Assembly: GCA_032164245.1 (NCBI GenBank)
Contig: JAVMKO010000003.1
Location: forward strand, 136,699,259-136,763,258
Source: Sternotherus odoratus
Taxonomy: Eukaryota > Chordata > Testudines > Kinosternidae
DNA: 64,000 nt
Reading direction: 5' to 3'
In this document: positions 23,601 to 36,085 of the stretch, piece by piece
Layout: the number at the start of each line of letters is the position of its first letter
How positions within the stretch are numbered: the stretch's first letter is position 1
The notes under the pieces: model-generated
Databases searched by the model: none
The model's input: the letters and a program-made list of their open reading frames with translations, nothing else
Told to the model about the DNA's origin: nothing
Made by a program: the position numbers and the translations under genes

Positions 23601-26600
23601 GCTGTGGTTACCGAGGTAACCTTAACTTAACAATATAATTGGCCAGTTTCTAAGGCCTATTGCTATAGTGTAACAAAACTGGTGAAGTCCCCAAAATAAT
23701 AAATGCTTTCAACTAAGCAGCATTTCAGCTGCTTCCACCCTTGCGTGCTTTGGTCTTAATAACTCAGTGCTTTAATGTATAGTGTGTTTGTTTTCGATCT
23801 TATTGATTCACAAGCAAAAACTCCTTTCAAATGAAGATAAAATAAATCCCTTTTGGGTAAGACAAACAACCCCCAGATAGATAAGTACCTGGCATTCTCA
23901 GCACCAGCCCAAGTCTGGTCTCTGGGCAGTTTGTGTGAAAGAAATTGGCTGGAGGCTTAGAGTACTGGGTTTGCTGGAGTTCTTATTGCATCTAAATGGT
24001 GGTGGCGTTTGTTCATCGTTGTTTATCACAGTAAATCAGGACTGTATATAAAAGTAGATTAGGAAGAATAGCTTTAGTTTTTACATGCAGTTGATCCTCT
24101 TTCCAGGTTGGAGTAACTTGCTGCAAATGTCCAAGCCCTTCTTGGGTGCTCAGACTAGGGTAAATTACAGAAAATATGGAGATTGCAGAGGGAGCTGTCG
24201 AAGTGTTTGTCCATGAGGTCAATGGCAGATGTGCCAGGAAGGCAGTCGGTTAGTTTGGCCTAGGGTCAGATGCACTGCCCTTCACACTATGGTGGAGATA
24301 AATGTTTGAAAGACAGGCACTGAGCCCTACAATTGTGTCGCTTTTGAGGAGCCACTCGTTTGCTTTATCATTTCCTCAGAATGGGCATCGATGTGTGGAA
24401 CAGGAGGGAGTGCCGCCCAGAATCTCTTGGGTAATATGGGGATCCACAAAATAGAAGAGGTCCCCACAATCTTGGAGCCTACAGGTGTACCCATTTGCTG
24501 TCACACTGTCTCTGGACAGGGCCAGGGACCCCAGCATTGGTAACACAGCTGCTATGTTGCGCTGGCTGACTTCCCTTCCCACCAAGCACTGAAACCCCAC
24601 AAGGGATGTGCAAAAGCAGGGTGGGGATGTGGAGGAGGGGCTAGTGCTGCTGAGTGCAGCAGAAACGCACACTGGAAATTGCATAATAAGTTACAATATA
24701 TTCCAGAGGAAAATGCTACATAAGGTCATTCCACCCCCTTTATAGCTATGATTGTCATATCTTTGCGGAGGCAGCTATATGATGGGAGAGACCACCATGT
24801 ACTTGGTTTCTTCTCTGCCAGTTCTAAACATGACCATACCCTGACTGCTCCCTTTAAGGCTGATTAAGGGTAGGGAAGCACATGGCCCAAAGTTTTGGCT
24901 ACTGGAATGTAGGAGGCTGTTGTGAAAAGGAAAATGGGGGAAGGTAAATCAAGAAGCTCTTTCAAATGTGTTAATGCTGCAGAGTAACTTTAAAGAAATT
25001 GAAAATATTCTGTCATAAGTTGCACTAAAATTGCCTGTTTTCCAGGCACCATACTGTGCGCGATTTCAGACAACATTGCATTTAATAACTGTCGTTCGGA
25101 GTGTCAGACACATTCAGGAACATACCAGACTCACTGATGCCAATTAAGCTTCCACTAATGCAATCAGGGGATAGGTAATAAGCGTCTTTTCTTTTTACCC
25201 GTTGCCAGCATACATTATTTAATGCCTGACAAAACCCCCAAGTATAGGTATATGAGTGGCCGTGTGTGCTAACATTCAGTGGCAATCTGTTTGCTTTGCA
25301 TGTTTTCCAAGCCCTTTAAGGATCCTTAAAATACTTCACCCAAAGCCACACAAAAGGCTATAGACTTTGTTTTAACTCTGATTTATTTTAACTATTGCAT
25401 ATGCACTAGTGGTTTTCTCTAAGGTAGATAGATAATCATGTAACCCAAGACTTTGTGTACAACAATAACATTGGCTGCTGTGACACCTACTGGCAAAGCA
25501 GAGTGGAACAGGAAAATGCCTCTAATTGTTCCTCTATTCTTTTTTCACATTTCCTTTCAAAACTTGTATTCCCCTCACAGTCCTCTATGTTCCTGATATA
25601 GAAATTTCTAGCTGTCTTTGGGAAGGAATGACATCTCATCTTCTGCAGCGATCTGGGTACTTTGTTTTTAATTCATTACATCCAATTATATATTTTTTCC
25701 CCTTAATTTCTCTCGTCTCCACCCTCCTCCCAATAGTTCTTTAATCTTTATCCCCTTCATATCATCTCTTGTGCAAGTTTCTTCTATATCAGTGTTTTAT
25801 GAATAATGTTAGAAACTTCAGGGAAATCACTTTGAAGTCTTCTCTGACTTGCCTTTTCCCACTAAAATAGCTCATCTTTCATGATCTGCGATTGTGACTT
25901 TAATCATGGAGACACATTATCATTCTTATTGCTCCCTATTAGACATCCCACCTTTACAGGATAGAATGAGACATTTATTCAGTTCTTTCCATGAGAGCTC
26001 ATCACTAAGCAGTTTTTGTGAAATGGCTTTAGAACTAAGGCCAGAAATGAGCTTTTTTTGGGTATGTTATTAACTATGTGGTAGGGATCCTAGCAGTGCC
26101 CAGGCATGTCAGCCCATTTCCCCAACCCCTGGAAGAATAAATCGGTTTTCATAAATGAAGCAAAATTCACAAAGTTCTGCTTTTTCAGGGGGCCAGTTTT
26201 GCTGCACTCAAGGAATACTATAATCTTCCACAAGTACATTGCCTCCGTGTATTATTTCTTGAATATGATTCTACTCCAAAAAATAATAACAACAACAACA
26301 ACAAAAAAAGACAAAACTCAGTAGGTGTCTTGGTATCTTATCTTTCAATACCTTCAGTTCAAATATGCTCCCTTTACCAAGAAAAAGTGGGTTTTTCATA
26401 TCAGTCAGCCCTGCAGACTCCACCTGGGATATGAAAGTTGAGTTAGATTCTCTCTACCTCTTCCGTTACCACTAATAAAGTTTCTGCTATGAGATTTTAG
26501 CTGACAAATTTGTTGACGATGTAAGAGGCTTAAGAGAATCCAGAATTCTATGCTTTTCTGAATAGATTCTTATACGATGCTCATGATCCAAATGCCTTCC

Positions 26601-27665
26601 AGTACTACATGAAGCAACATAACTAACATCTGTCGTGTGTGTTCTCTCATCTTCTCCCCAGGGGGAGAAGTGTGTGCAGGGGAATGTTTTGGATTTTTTA
26701 AATAACATACACACCTACACAGAGCTATATGCTTATTTGGAGAATAAGGTCAAAATGCACCTTGTATATGGAGTAGCTGGTGGTAAGATTTGTGTTAGCC
26801 CTTCGTTTCTGTGGGAGTTCATTCCAGTCTCTGACTAGACCCCGAGAAAGCCTTGCCTCCTGCACAGTTGAGCTTTCGCCTCATTGAAATGCCACTGTGT
26901 CAGAGAAGAGAAGTTGTCGACTATGGTCATAGTAGATCTTAGTTGATCTTTTTAATATCCTCTGCCCTGTCGATTGAGCTCCTTGACGATAAGGCCCGAG
27001 ACCTCGAACCTGATTTGATATTCTATGGGAAGAGCTATAGAGTGTGGAGGACAGGTCTGATGTGCTCGTGGTAGCCTGTGTTGCTGAGGAGATGTATAGT
27101 AGCGTTCAGTCACAGATGGTGTTTCCTAAGTACTGAAGGCTTTGTGACAAGGTGTACTGCATTGCAGTAGCGCAGATAAAAGGTGAGAAACACCAGATCA
27201 TTATTTTCCAGGATGGGACAGAGACTCCTTGTCAACTGGAATTGGTAGAAGATGTTACTTGGATTACCAGTCACTCACAGCTGCATTGGCTCCACAGTGC
27301 CAACAGAATAAATGTGTTTTAGTCACTAAAATGAACAGATGTGAGTGAGAGAGTCAAGGGAGATGGTGTCAGTTTTCCATAGCTACTTTTCTGTCCACAC
27401 ACCTCTTGGTCCAGTTTTAGAATCCACTTTAAGGATCTGGTTCTGTGAGATGCTGTCTGTCTCCAAGATGCTGAACACGTTTTATTCCCAGTAGTTTCAA
27501 TGAGCGTTGAGGGCAGGGTGGTGGTGGTGATTTTTTATTTGTATTTCAGTAACACTAAGCAGTCCAGCTGAGATTTGGGGGCTGCATTTTGTTGTTTGTC
27601 CAGGATTAGAAACAGACAGCATCTGTCTCAGAGCTTACAAAATAGAGAAGATGGACAAAGATTGG
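20604..27665. other. Intron DNA with no recognisable feature
   Basis: About 7 kb of AT-rich sequence with no gene-like reading frame, no RNA gene and no repeat I can name with confidence. A short (AAC)n run lies near 26286-26304. Confidence 0.55.
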
Positions 27666-27669
27666 AGGA

Positions 27670-28020
27670 GAGGAAATATTATCCCCATTTTAAAAGTGGG
27701 TAACTGAGGCACAGAGACTAACGGCCTGGTGTACAAAGGTATTTAGGCATCTGAAGATGCAGCTCTGCACTTAGTGGGATTTACAAAAGCACCTAATGAG
27801 GGTAGGTGCCTAACTCTCGATGGAAGTCAATGGGAGTTAGGTGACTAATCTCTTTTGGTGCCTACTGGAATTTACAAAGGCTCCATCTGCGTCTTTGGGC
27901 ACCTAAATACTTTTGTAAATCTGGCCTTAAGTGACTAGCTCAAGATCAGCGGAGAGTCTGTGTCAGAGCCAGTAACTGAACCCAGCTATCTTGATTCCTA
28001 GTCCAGTTCCTCAACCACAA
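27670..28020 (-). mobile_element. MIR-type SINE, antisense, split by a Harbinger-like MITE
   Basis: The left part 'atccccattttaaaagtggg', 'taactgaggcacagagacta' and the right part 'taagtgactagctcaagatc', 'gagccagtaactgaaccc' join into the standard antisense MIR order once 27722-27927 plus one copy of TAA are set aside. Confidence 0.82.
27722..27927. mobile_element. PIF/Harbinger-like MITE (206 bp) inserted in a MIR
   Basis: The left end CGGCCTGGTGTACAAAGG and the reverse complement of the right end AGGCCAGATTTACAAAAG are imperfect inverted repeats. The flanks are TAA at 27719-27721 and TAA at 27928-27930, the 3-bp duplication typical of PIF/Harbinger. The interior has a second palindromic part around 'ggcatctgaagatgcag'. 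Confidence 0.72.
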
Positions 28021-28393
28021 GCCCATCCTTTCTTTCCAGCATTTCTTAGGATCGGCACATTATGAGCAAAATCCTGGTGAGAACCTGCCAGTCAAGTGGT
28101 GCTTCCAGCAAGCTCCAACACTGATTAGAATAGAAACATGCAGATTAAGCTAGTGTTCTGCTCCTATTTTTACATAGTATTATTCCCCTAGTGACATACC
28201 ACTAAACGCTGTCATTTAAAATCTCAAATTACAGAAAAATCTCGTAATGTCCTGCTCTAATCATAATAATCTTCTTCGCTAGAGAGCTCTGTACTGAGAT
28301 AATTGGCCTTTATTTCTTTCTGCACTTACTCTTTCAGATTTGGATTTATGATTTACGTTGCCGTCAGTTATCTCAGTGTGGAACATCTAAGAG

Positions 28394-28683
28394 CTGGTCT
28401 ACACTAGCGGGGAGGGTCGATCTAAGATGCACAACTTCACCTACGTGAATAATGTAGCTGAAGTCGGTGCATCTTAGGCCAACTTACCTGTTGTCCTCAT
28501 GGAGGCAGCAGTTGGCAGTGGGCTCCCCCATCGACTGCAGCTTGCACCTCTCGGTGAGCTGGACTTCCGGAGTCGACGAGACTGCCTTTGGCGATCGATT
28601 TATAGCATCTTGATGAGACGCAATAAATCGATCGCCAATATATCGATCACTACCCGCTGTTCCCACGGGTAGTGAAGACATAC
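28394..28683. mobile_element. hAT-like MITE (290 bp)
   Basis: The left end is CTGGTCTACACTAGCGGG. The right end reads (reverse complement) GGTATGTCTTCACTACCCG. The flanks are TCTAAGAG (28386-28393) and CCTAAGAG (28684-28691), a 7 of 8 match as expected for hAT. Inside are 'ggcgatcgattta' and 'aataaatcgatcgcc', a near-perfect palindrome. It is related to 16207-16424 in inverse orientation. Confidence 0.75.
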
Positions 28684-28691
28684 CCTAAGAG

Positions 28692-29900
28692 TGGAGGACT
28701 GTAGCTCAATTCCATTCTTTCCTTGCAAAGTCATGGGGGATTGGCTTCATCCTTTGACATACAGTTCTGAAGCCTCTTTGTGCCCATTATGGTGCCACAC
28801 CTTTCCATCAGCACGTGCTCCTTCTTTTGAATCCTTGTCATTGGACTGTAAACCCAAATGTTACCTAGAGTAACGCCTGGGGGCCTTCATGAGGTTTTGT
28901 GGGACTCCCATTCATTTTTAGGTATAATGACATTGGCAGGTTCCTCTTATCTACTTGCTCTCCTTTATGGCATTGTCCTCACACTGGAAGGGTTGTAGAT
29001 GTGCCCAGAGAACACTTGTGAGCAGTAGTTGTCCGTTATCGGGTAGATGCATATCCCCTGAGCCTCATCATCCTAGAGACCAGGGATATAAATATTCTTC
29101 TCCTTGTAACTGTTCCTCAGTTTCTCTGTACATCAGCTGGAGTAGTCCTCTTCTCTTTCACCGTCACACTACCATAAAGACATCTAGTTGAATTTTCCCT
29201 TATGGGTCACACACTATTCTTCTATCATATTATTGTGCTTCATCATTGTAGCACAAACTGTGGTGACTCATGAACTTTATACACATCATGGGATCTTGTT
29301 GCTTTCCTCTGAAATCTCCCTGTGATTAACTACAGACAATGCAGTAAAATGGAGCAAAGAAAGACACTCATGGGAAAGTCTGGGAGACTGTGAGCAGATT
29401 TTCAGGACTTTGGGGGCCTTCTCTGGAAGTTGCAAGTGTCCCATTAAGAATGAATAGGAGACTTTTTTAAAAAAGATCCATAGACTTTTTTTTGTGTGAC
29501 TCCTGCTATGAGACTTCCCAGTAAGCAGTTTATAGCCCCAAGAACTCGGAGACTTGCTATTTCTTTTTTTCTTAATAATATTGTCATTAATATGCATCAT
29601 CACATTTGAGTCTCAAGCTTCTGCAATAAGATGTGCTAAATGGTATGTCCTGGGCCAAGCTAAATGTTATCTATTAACCCTAAATTCCCTGGTTTTGGCT
29701 GCTTTTTCCCCCTCTCCAAAACTATTCAAAAGTTCTATCTATGCTCTGCGGAAGGACAGTATTTCATGCACTAGGTCCCATTTTTGTGCTTTTTTTCTCA
29801 GTCTTAAATGAACTATGTGAACTTCTTTATTGTCTAAATCCAAAGTGGATCACAGGTCTGTATAGCTGATCTGTGGGTGCGATATTTAGACAGTTAAGTG
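28692..29900. other. Intron DNA with no recognisable feature
   Basis: AT-rich, stops in all frames, nothing nameable. Confidence 0.55.
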
Positions 29901-29904
29901 AAGT

Positions 29905-31395
29905 AAATTGTGTACAACCGTATCTCCAGTTCCACATGCAGGGCCAGGAAACTGCTGGGAAAGGGAGGGCCTATACAGGAAGGATGGGTTCCACCTAAAC
30001 CAAAAATTGAGCCAGATTGTTGGTGCTTAAAAAGGCCGTAGAGCAGTTTTTAAACTAAGAGCTGTGGGAAAGGTTTGGACAGAGACATCCCTTAGGGGAG
30101 GATCTGTTAATGGAGATTGTCTGTGTCTTAGTAAGGAGGAGAGGATGGAAGATGATAAAATACAGGTATAATCTGATGATAAACAGTCGAATGAAAGAGA
30201 GTCCCATTCAATTACATCATGTAATGGCAGACAGCTAAAAAGTGACAATTTAAGTACATATATACAAATGTTAGAAGTCTAAATAATAAGATGGGTGAAA
30301 TAGATCGCCTCATATTAAATTAGGCTATTGATATCATAGACATCACAGAGTGGCACTATATATGAAAGAAAGCAATAGTAATAGCAATAGATAGATAGTA
30401 ATTCCATGCTTGAATAATAAGAATATAGCAATAGGGATATACTACTGACCAGTATGGTGATAGTGACTGTGAAATGCTCAGGGAGATTAGAGAGGCTATA
30501 AAAAAACTCAATAATAATGATGGATTTCAACTATCCCCATGTTGACTGGGCACATGCCACCCCAGGACGGGATACAAAGATAAAGTTTCTTGACACCTTA
30601 AATGACTGCTGTTTAGAGCAACTAGTCCTGGAAACTCACCAGAGGAGAGACAATTCTTAGTCCTTAGTGGAACACAGGATCTGGCCCAAGAGGTGAATGT
30701 GGCTGGACCGCTTTGTGATAGTGTCCATAATATAATTAAATTTAACATCTCTGTGGTGGAGAAAACACTCCAGCAGCCCACCACGGTAGCATTTAATTTC
30801 AGAAAAGGGAATTACACAGAAATGAGGAAGTTAAATAAATTTAAAGGTACAGTGCCAAAAATGAAATCCCTGCAACCTCGTATGGAAACTTTAAAAAAAA
30901 TAACATGATAGAGGCTCAACTTAAATGTGCACCCCAAATTAAAAAACAGAGCACCAAAAAAGTGGTTGAACAATGAAGTAAAAAAAAAAAAAAAAAGCAG
31001 CAAGGCAAAAAGGCATCTTTAAAACGTGGAAGTTAACTACTAGTGACGAAAATAAAAGGGAGCATAAACTCTTGCACGTGAAGCGTAAAAATATAATTAG
31101 GAAGGCCAAAAAAGAATTTGAAGAACAGCTAGCCAAAGACTCAAAGAGTAATAGCAAAATAATTTTTTTAAGTACATCAGAAACAGCCTGTTAAACAATG
31201 AGTGGGATCACGGGATGATCAAGATGCTAAAGGAGCACTCAAGGATGATAAGGCCAGTGCAGAGAAACTAAATGAATTCACAGCTGAGGTTGAGGGAGAT
31301 TCTCAAACCTGAGCCATTCATTTTAGATGACAAATCTGAGGAACTGTCCCAGATTGAAGTGTCATGTGTGGGGGTTTTGGAACAAACTGATGAGT
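29905..31395 (+). mobile_element. CR1-like LINE, 5' and endonuclease part, 3' truncated
   Basis: The copy starts near 'ccagttccacatgcaggg' with the CR1 upstream wording 'ggttccacctaaacc'. It continues through an endonuclease C-terminal block (frame at about 30519: MDFNYPHVDWAHATPGRD, then KFLDTLNDCCLEQLVLE) and stops before the reverse transcriptase, around 'ggttgagggagattctcaaacc'. The endonuclease block is the part that nicks target DNA; here it has stops and frameshifts and is inactive. Confidence 0.8.
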
Positions 31396-31399
31396 CTGA

Positions 31400-32219
31400 G
31401 TAATGAAAATCAGTGAAATTTTCACTTTTTTGTCCATTTCACTTTCAAGGTCTCAGTGCTGTGATGTTTGTCTTGCAAACGCTGCAGGGGAATGTCTATT
31501 TAAAAACAACTGCTTTCACTTTTCTTTGGATTTTTTAATCCCTGAAAGCATTTAAGAATGTGCTTATTTCCATCCCTTTTCTGCACTGAAGTATGTATTT
31601 ACCATTGAGCACATTCTGCAGCCTCATTTATGGCAATGGGAAACATTTTCAAATCAATAGACTAGGATGTCAGTACAGTTAACACTTACTGCCTCCTGGA
31701 AAAGGGATGCTGAATTGGGGCTTTAATTTATAGAAACTTTGCTATTGGTCTAAGGCAGAGAACTCCTTAGAGCCTGGAAGGATTGTCCGTACTTTGGGGG
31801 AGATGCTGTCCTTGAATGTGTGTTTATGCAGAGCCCAACACAATGCTGGGATTCTGTTTTCTGATTAGGGCCTGTAATCACTACTGTGACACAGATAATA
31901 ATAGGCCGGAACATCCCCAACCCTCAGGGATTGCACCCATCAGTCCTCAGCCGGGACCTTCAGAGTAGCTAGTCCAGTTTGTGCACTGGAATGAATAAGG
32001 CTTTGACCATCTACCACAGCAGGGAGGCTTGTGGCAACTGGATCTGCTTAATTGCACATTCCTTGGCTATGCTTCAGCCCCAACCCGTGACCATCCTTTA
32101 GCCAAGTTCTAGATGGAATTGATACAGAATAGAGCTCCTATTTTTGTGCTCAGAAATCAGAAACTTCCATGCCTATATAACAGCACTTGCTTCTGCAATT
32201 AACTGTGAGTGCAAAACAA
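31400..32219. other. Intron DNA with no recognisable feature
   Basis: No reading frame or named repeat seen. Confidence 0.55.
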
Positions 32220-32221
32220 TA

Positions 32222-33175
32222 CAGTGAAACCTCGATATAACGGACTAATTCGGGCGAGGGGGTGTCCGTTAAAACCGAAAGTCCATTATTTAATCATTTT
32301 TTAAAATGATTAAATAACGGACTTTCGGGTGACAACGGACACCCCCCCGCCCGAATTAGTCCGTTATATGGAGCCAGCCCACCCCACCCCCTCCCCCCCG
32401 CCCGGCTCCCCGCTGCGAGGAGCCGGGCGGGGGGGTTGACAGCTCCCACTCGGCTCCCCCCAGCGGGGAGCCGGGCGGGAGCTCTCAAACCCCCCCCACC
32501 CGGCTCCCCGTTGCGGGGAGCCGGGCGGGGGGGGTTGACAGCTCCCGCCCAGCTCCCCCCAGCGGGAAGCCCGGCGGGAGCTGTCAAACCCCCCGCCCGG
32601 CTTCCCGCTGCGGGGAGCCGAGCGGGGGCTCTCAACCCCCCCCCCCCCCCCGCCCGGCTCCCCGTTGCGGGAAGCCGGGCGGGGGGTTTGACAGCTCCCG
32701 CCGGGCTTCCCGCTGGGGGGAGCTGGGCGGGAGCTGTCAACCCCCCCCGCCCGGCTCCCCGCAACGTTGCGAGGAGCCGGGCGGGGGGGGGTTGACAGCT
32801 CCCGCCTGGCTTCCCGCTGCGGGGAGCCGAGCGGGGGCTCTCAAACCCCCCCCCATCCGTCTCCCCGCTGCGAGGAGCCGGGCGGGGGGGTTGACAGCTC
32901 CCGCCTGGCTTCCCGCTGCGGGGAGCCGAGCGGGGGCTGTCAGCCCCCCCGCCCGGCTCCCCGTTGCGGGGAGCCGGGCGGGGGGGGGGGCAGGGGGGTT
33001 TGACAGCTCCCGCAGGGGTCCCCGCTGCGGGGAGCCGGGCGGGAGCTGTCAACCCAGCCGGCTCCCTGCGGCGGGAGCCGGCAGCCCCCAATAACGGATT
33101 TCGGATGCATCGGAAATTTTGTCCGTTGCATCCGAAGTCCGTTAAATCGGGGTCCGTTAAATCGAGGGTTTACTG
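32222..33175. mobile_element. pogo/Tigger-like non-autonomous DNA transposon with internal GC-rich array (954 bp)
   Basis: It is flanked by TA at 32220-32221 and TA at 33176-33177. The left end CAGTGAAACCTCGATATAAC and the reverse complement of the right end CAGTAAACCCTCGATTTAAC are inverted repeats in the pogo/Tigger style. A subterminal palindrome sits at 32285-32316 (ttatttaatcatt / aatgattaaataa). No transposase is encoded. The interior is a palindromic GC-rich array. A shorter relative in inverse orientation is at 56454-56796. Confidence 0.82.
32395..33085. repeat. Palindromic GC-rich minisatellite inside the Tigger-like element
   Basis: Monomers of about 50 bp are built around CCGGCTCCCCGCTGCGGGG-type palindromes and G or C runs. 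TTGACAGCTCC recurs at about 99-, 153-, 104-, 99- and 109-bp steps, and its complement GGAGCTGTCAA lies between. The array therefore reads similarly on both strands and yields long but meaningless open frames (a 265-codon one on the minus strand). Confidence 0.92.
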
Positions 33176-33247
33176 TACTCCCTAAGAAATGGACTTTCCC
33201 TCCAGACCACAAAATGAAGATTTTTTTTTTTTTTCAACAACACTGAG

Positions 33248-33625
33248 ATGCCTATAGTTATCCTAGGGAACCCAGCCTACTCCTTGCTCCAATGGCTTAT
33301 GTAGCCATATACCAGCTGTCTGGACAGCAGTAGAATGTGCAGAATGGAGGTGGAATGTGCCTTTGGTCGTTTGAAAGGACGCTGGAGAAGTTTTACTAAC
33401 AAAGTTGGAGCTTAGTGAAAAGAACATCCCCATGGTTATAGCTGCCTGCTGTGTGCTCCATCATATCTGTGGGGAAAAAGGGGGGGGGATTTCTGCAGGG
33501 GGTGGGCAGTTGAGACAGATCGCATGGCAGCCATTTTTGAGCAGCCAGACACCAGGGCAATAAGAAGAGCACAGCAAGGGGCGCTGTGGATCCACAAGGC
33601 TTTGAAAAGCCATTTCAGTAATGAT
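33248..33625 (+). pseudogene. PIF/Harbinger transposase relic (C-terminal part)
   Basis: Seen: the frame from 33248 reads MPIVILGNPAYSLLQWLM, an in-frame stop, then PYTSCLDSS and MEVECAFGRLKGRWRSF up to a stop at 33415-33417. After a frameshift come NIPMVIAACCVLHHICG and, past a G-run and another shift, TDRMAAIFEQPDTRAIRRA. Known: VECAFGRLKGRW and CCVLHHIC are hallmark blocks of Harbinger DDE transposases, with the E of VEC as the third catalytic acid. About 11 residues normally present before MEVEC are missing. One internal stop plus two frameshifts make it non-functional. It could have served MITEs such as 27722-27927, but that link is only inferred. Confidence 0.85.
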
Positions 33626-33934
33626 TCACAGTAATGTGAGATGCTTGTCTGCATTGTGCTTTCCCAAACCTTCACCTGCCTTGTATCACTGTCCCTGTAA
33701 AGCCAACTCTCAACCAACCCCCACTGCTGCTACTCAGAAATGAACATTTCTTTCTCAAATCCATTTATTTTATTTAACAAACATAAGTAAAGAGGGAGGA
33801 CGGGGAAAAAAAGAGGTAACCTTGGAGAAAAGGGTTTGTAAAGTTGGAACATGAGAAACATTTTCAGCTGTCTTAACATAACACCACATTCCCAACCATC
33901 GAAGGTCTGTGGAATGGGCACCTTCTGTTCCTTG

Positions 33935-34033
33935 TACCCTCCCTGAGTTAAGTGAAAAGGATAACGGATAACTTTTTCCGTAAGCTCGAAATTGCGTAAC
34001 TCGGATATGCGTAACTCAGGGAGCATCTGTAGT
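33935..34033. mobile_element. Small palindromic MITE-like element
   Basis: CTCCCTGAGTTA (33939-33950) and TAACTCAGGGAG (34012-34023) are a perfect 12-bp inverted pair around an 85-bp element. The wording 'tgcgtaactcggatatgcg' recalls a TA-targeting DNA transposon family. Confidence 0.6.
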
Positions 34034-34375
34034 TGGGATTAAGTTTTCCAAGGTGCACAACTTTGCATTTATCAATATTGACTTTCATCTCCCATTTTGT
34101 TGCTCACTCACCCAGTTTAGTGAGATCCCTTTGTAGTTCTTCACCAGCTGCTTTGGACTCAACTATCTTGAATAGTTTTGTACTATCTGTAAATTTTGCC
34201 ATCTCATTGTTTACCCCTTTTTCTAGATCATTTATGAATATGTTGAACAGTATTGGCATCAGTATGGACCCCTGGGGGACATCACTTTTTACCTCTCTCC
34301 ATTCTGAAAACTGACCATTTATTCCTATCCGTTATTTCTGATCTTTGAATCAGTTACCGTTCTGGGAGAGAAATT
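34031..34375 (-). mobile_element. CR1-like LINE reverse transcriptase relic, antisense
   Basis: On the minus strand fragments read FNIFINDLEKGVNNEMAKF, then TDSTKLFKIVESKAAGEELQ and RDLTKLGE, the thumb-side part of CR1 reverse transcriptase. The catalytic D-D pair is altered to D-S. The frame is broken upstream of this (CPPGV in place of VPQG). Confidence 0.82.
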
Positions 34376-35915
34376 GTTTACGTTTCTTTGCCCTCCATTC
34401 TTTCACATTTAATTTAGGTATTCATTGGTGAGAGAAATTTGTTTGCAACACACAGTCTTAAAATGGAGTATATCCCTTTTAACTTCATATCGGTTCCAAA
34501 GGTCAATATTCGCAATCATGTATGGTGTTACTTAAACACTTCCTTGTTTTTATTCTGCTATATCTGGAAATGTTTCAAGGCCCTGCTCAGCACAAGTATG
34601 TCACTCAAGCTATCAGCAGATGTTTCTGCTGAATACCTCAGTGGGAGTTTTATGGACTTGTTCCCCTTGGAGTACAAATAACAGTGTTTTCAAACTAAGG
34701 GAAGGCAGCCCGGGAACACCAAAAGAATAATTCTGGCCAATCAGGGACCTTTGCAAAACAGTCTGCAGAGAAGTGAAATGGCTGACAAAATATCATGCGA
34801 CTTAGCTCTTTTCCTGATGTTATTAATTTATTTTGAGTTCTGCAAACCCCACAGCAAGATATTTTTAATCCCAAAATGCATTTTGTTGGTCCGTCAAATG
34901 AAGCATACTGGTGTATTTTCCTTAGAAACCAAATCAGATATGCCATTGTTTACTAAAAAAAATATTTGACTTCTGCCTATTTCATTAGTTTGTCTTGGAG
35001 AGTCATTGATTCTAAGGCCAAATTCGTGAACAACTTTCTAAAAATGGTGCTTGGTTTATTTCCACACACAGTTAGTTGAAAATCTACAAAGCTCTTCTGG
35101 ACATGCCTATGAAATTAGTCTAGTACAACCAGCCCACCCTGTGTTATTGACACATGCTTTAAATGACTTCAAACAAATCATTCAAGCCAACATTTTAAGG
35201 ATACCTCTGATTCTGGGTGTCTCAGTTTGTGAATACCCTGTTTAACACACTTTGGGCCTAATTTTCAGAGGAGCTAAGAACAGAGCGGTGCAAATAAAGG
35301 AATTTTTGGTTTACTGTCAGATTAAAAAAAAATAACAATAAAAAAGTTTCCGTTTAACCTGAAAACATTTTTTTCTTCAAATTTTTGATGAATTGAAAAT
35401 TAAAAAATGTTTTAGTTTGGATGTATTTAAGCAGGTTTTAAAATAAAACTGAAGGAAAATACTAGACAAAATGTCCTTTCAATCCCCTCCATTTAAATGT
35501 TTTGTTTTAACAATGTTGATATTAGATGTTTTTATTTATTTGGAATTTTTTGTTAATTTTCATTTTACTGAAACAATTTATTGAAATTGACCCAAATTTA
35601 TGAAATGTTTTGATTGATCCAGATCTGCATTTTTCTAAGAAAAAAGTTTTGGCTAAAAAGCTTCACCTAGCTACAGCTGGGAGTGCTCAGCACTTCTGCA
35701 TATGAAGCCATCTGTGTCTCAAGCCAAACACCTTAAAAAACAATGCCCCAAATCAAAGGTCACTTTTCAGAATGTTGATCATGACCGCTCTCTACCTCGT
35801 ATTTCAATAAATAAGAAGTATTTGCAACCAGAAATTATTTGATGATTGTATGTGCAGAGGTAACATATAGTGAAACGGAGATAATTGTCTCTCTTGTATA
35901 ACACTTGTTTGAAGG
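34376..35915. other. Intron DNA with no confident feature
   Basis: Short pieces near 35255-35290 (gggcctaattttcag) and 35660-35700 (tgggagtgctcagcac) resemble a dispersed amniote repeat. The rest is AT-rich and featureless. Confidence 0.5.
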
Positions 35916-35919
35916 CAGA

Positions 35920-36085
35920 TGGAATATTACATTTAGTTCTGGACACCTATCTACTAAAGATATTGGTAGATAAACTGAAGGAAGCTCAGAAGAGCGACAG
36001 AATGTTTAAGTAGCCAGAGTGATGGATTTATGCTAAAAGAAATTTTAAAAGTTTTCTTTGGGGAAAAAAATCCTCGTGTCTTTCA
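35920..36085 (+). mobile_element. Possible CR1-like relic
   Basis: 'ttagttctggacacctatc', 'agatattggtagataaact' and 'gctcagaagagcgacagaa' follow the CR1 segment that encodes the region downstream of the RT. It is strongly decayed. Confidence 0.4.

Noticed and set aside
32294..33094. Long open frames on both strands (up to 265 codons) rich in Pro, Gly, Ala and Arg
   Set aside because: They come from the palindromic GC-rich array of the Tigger-like element; the same array is open on both strands and has no domain.
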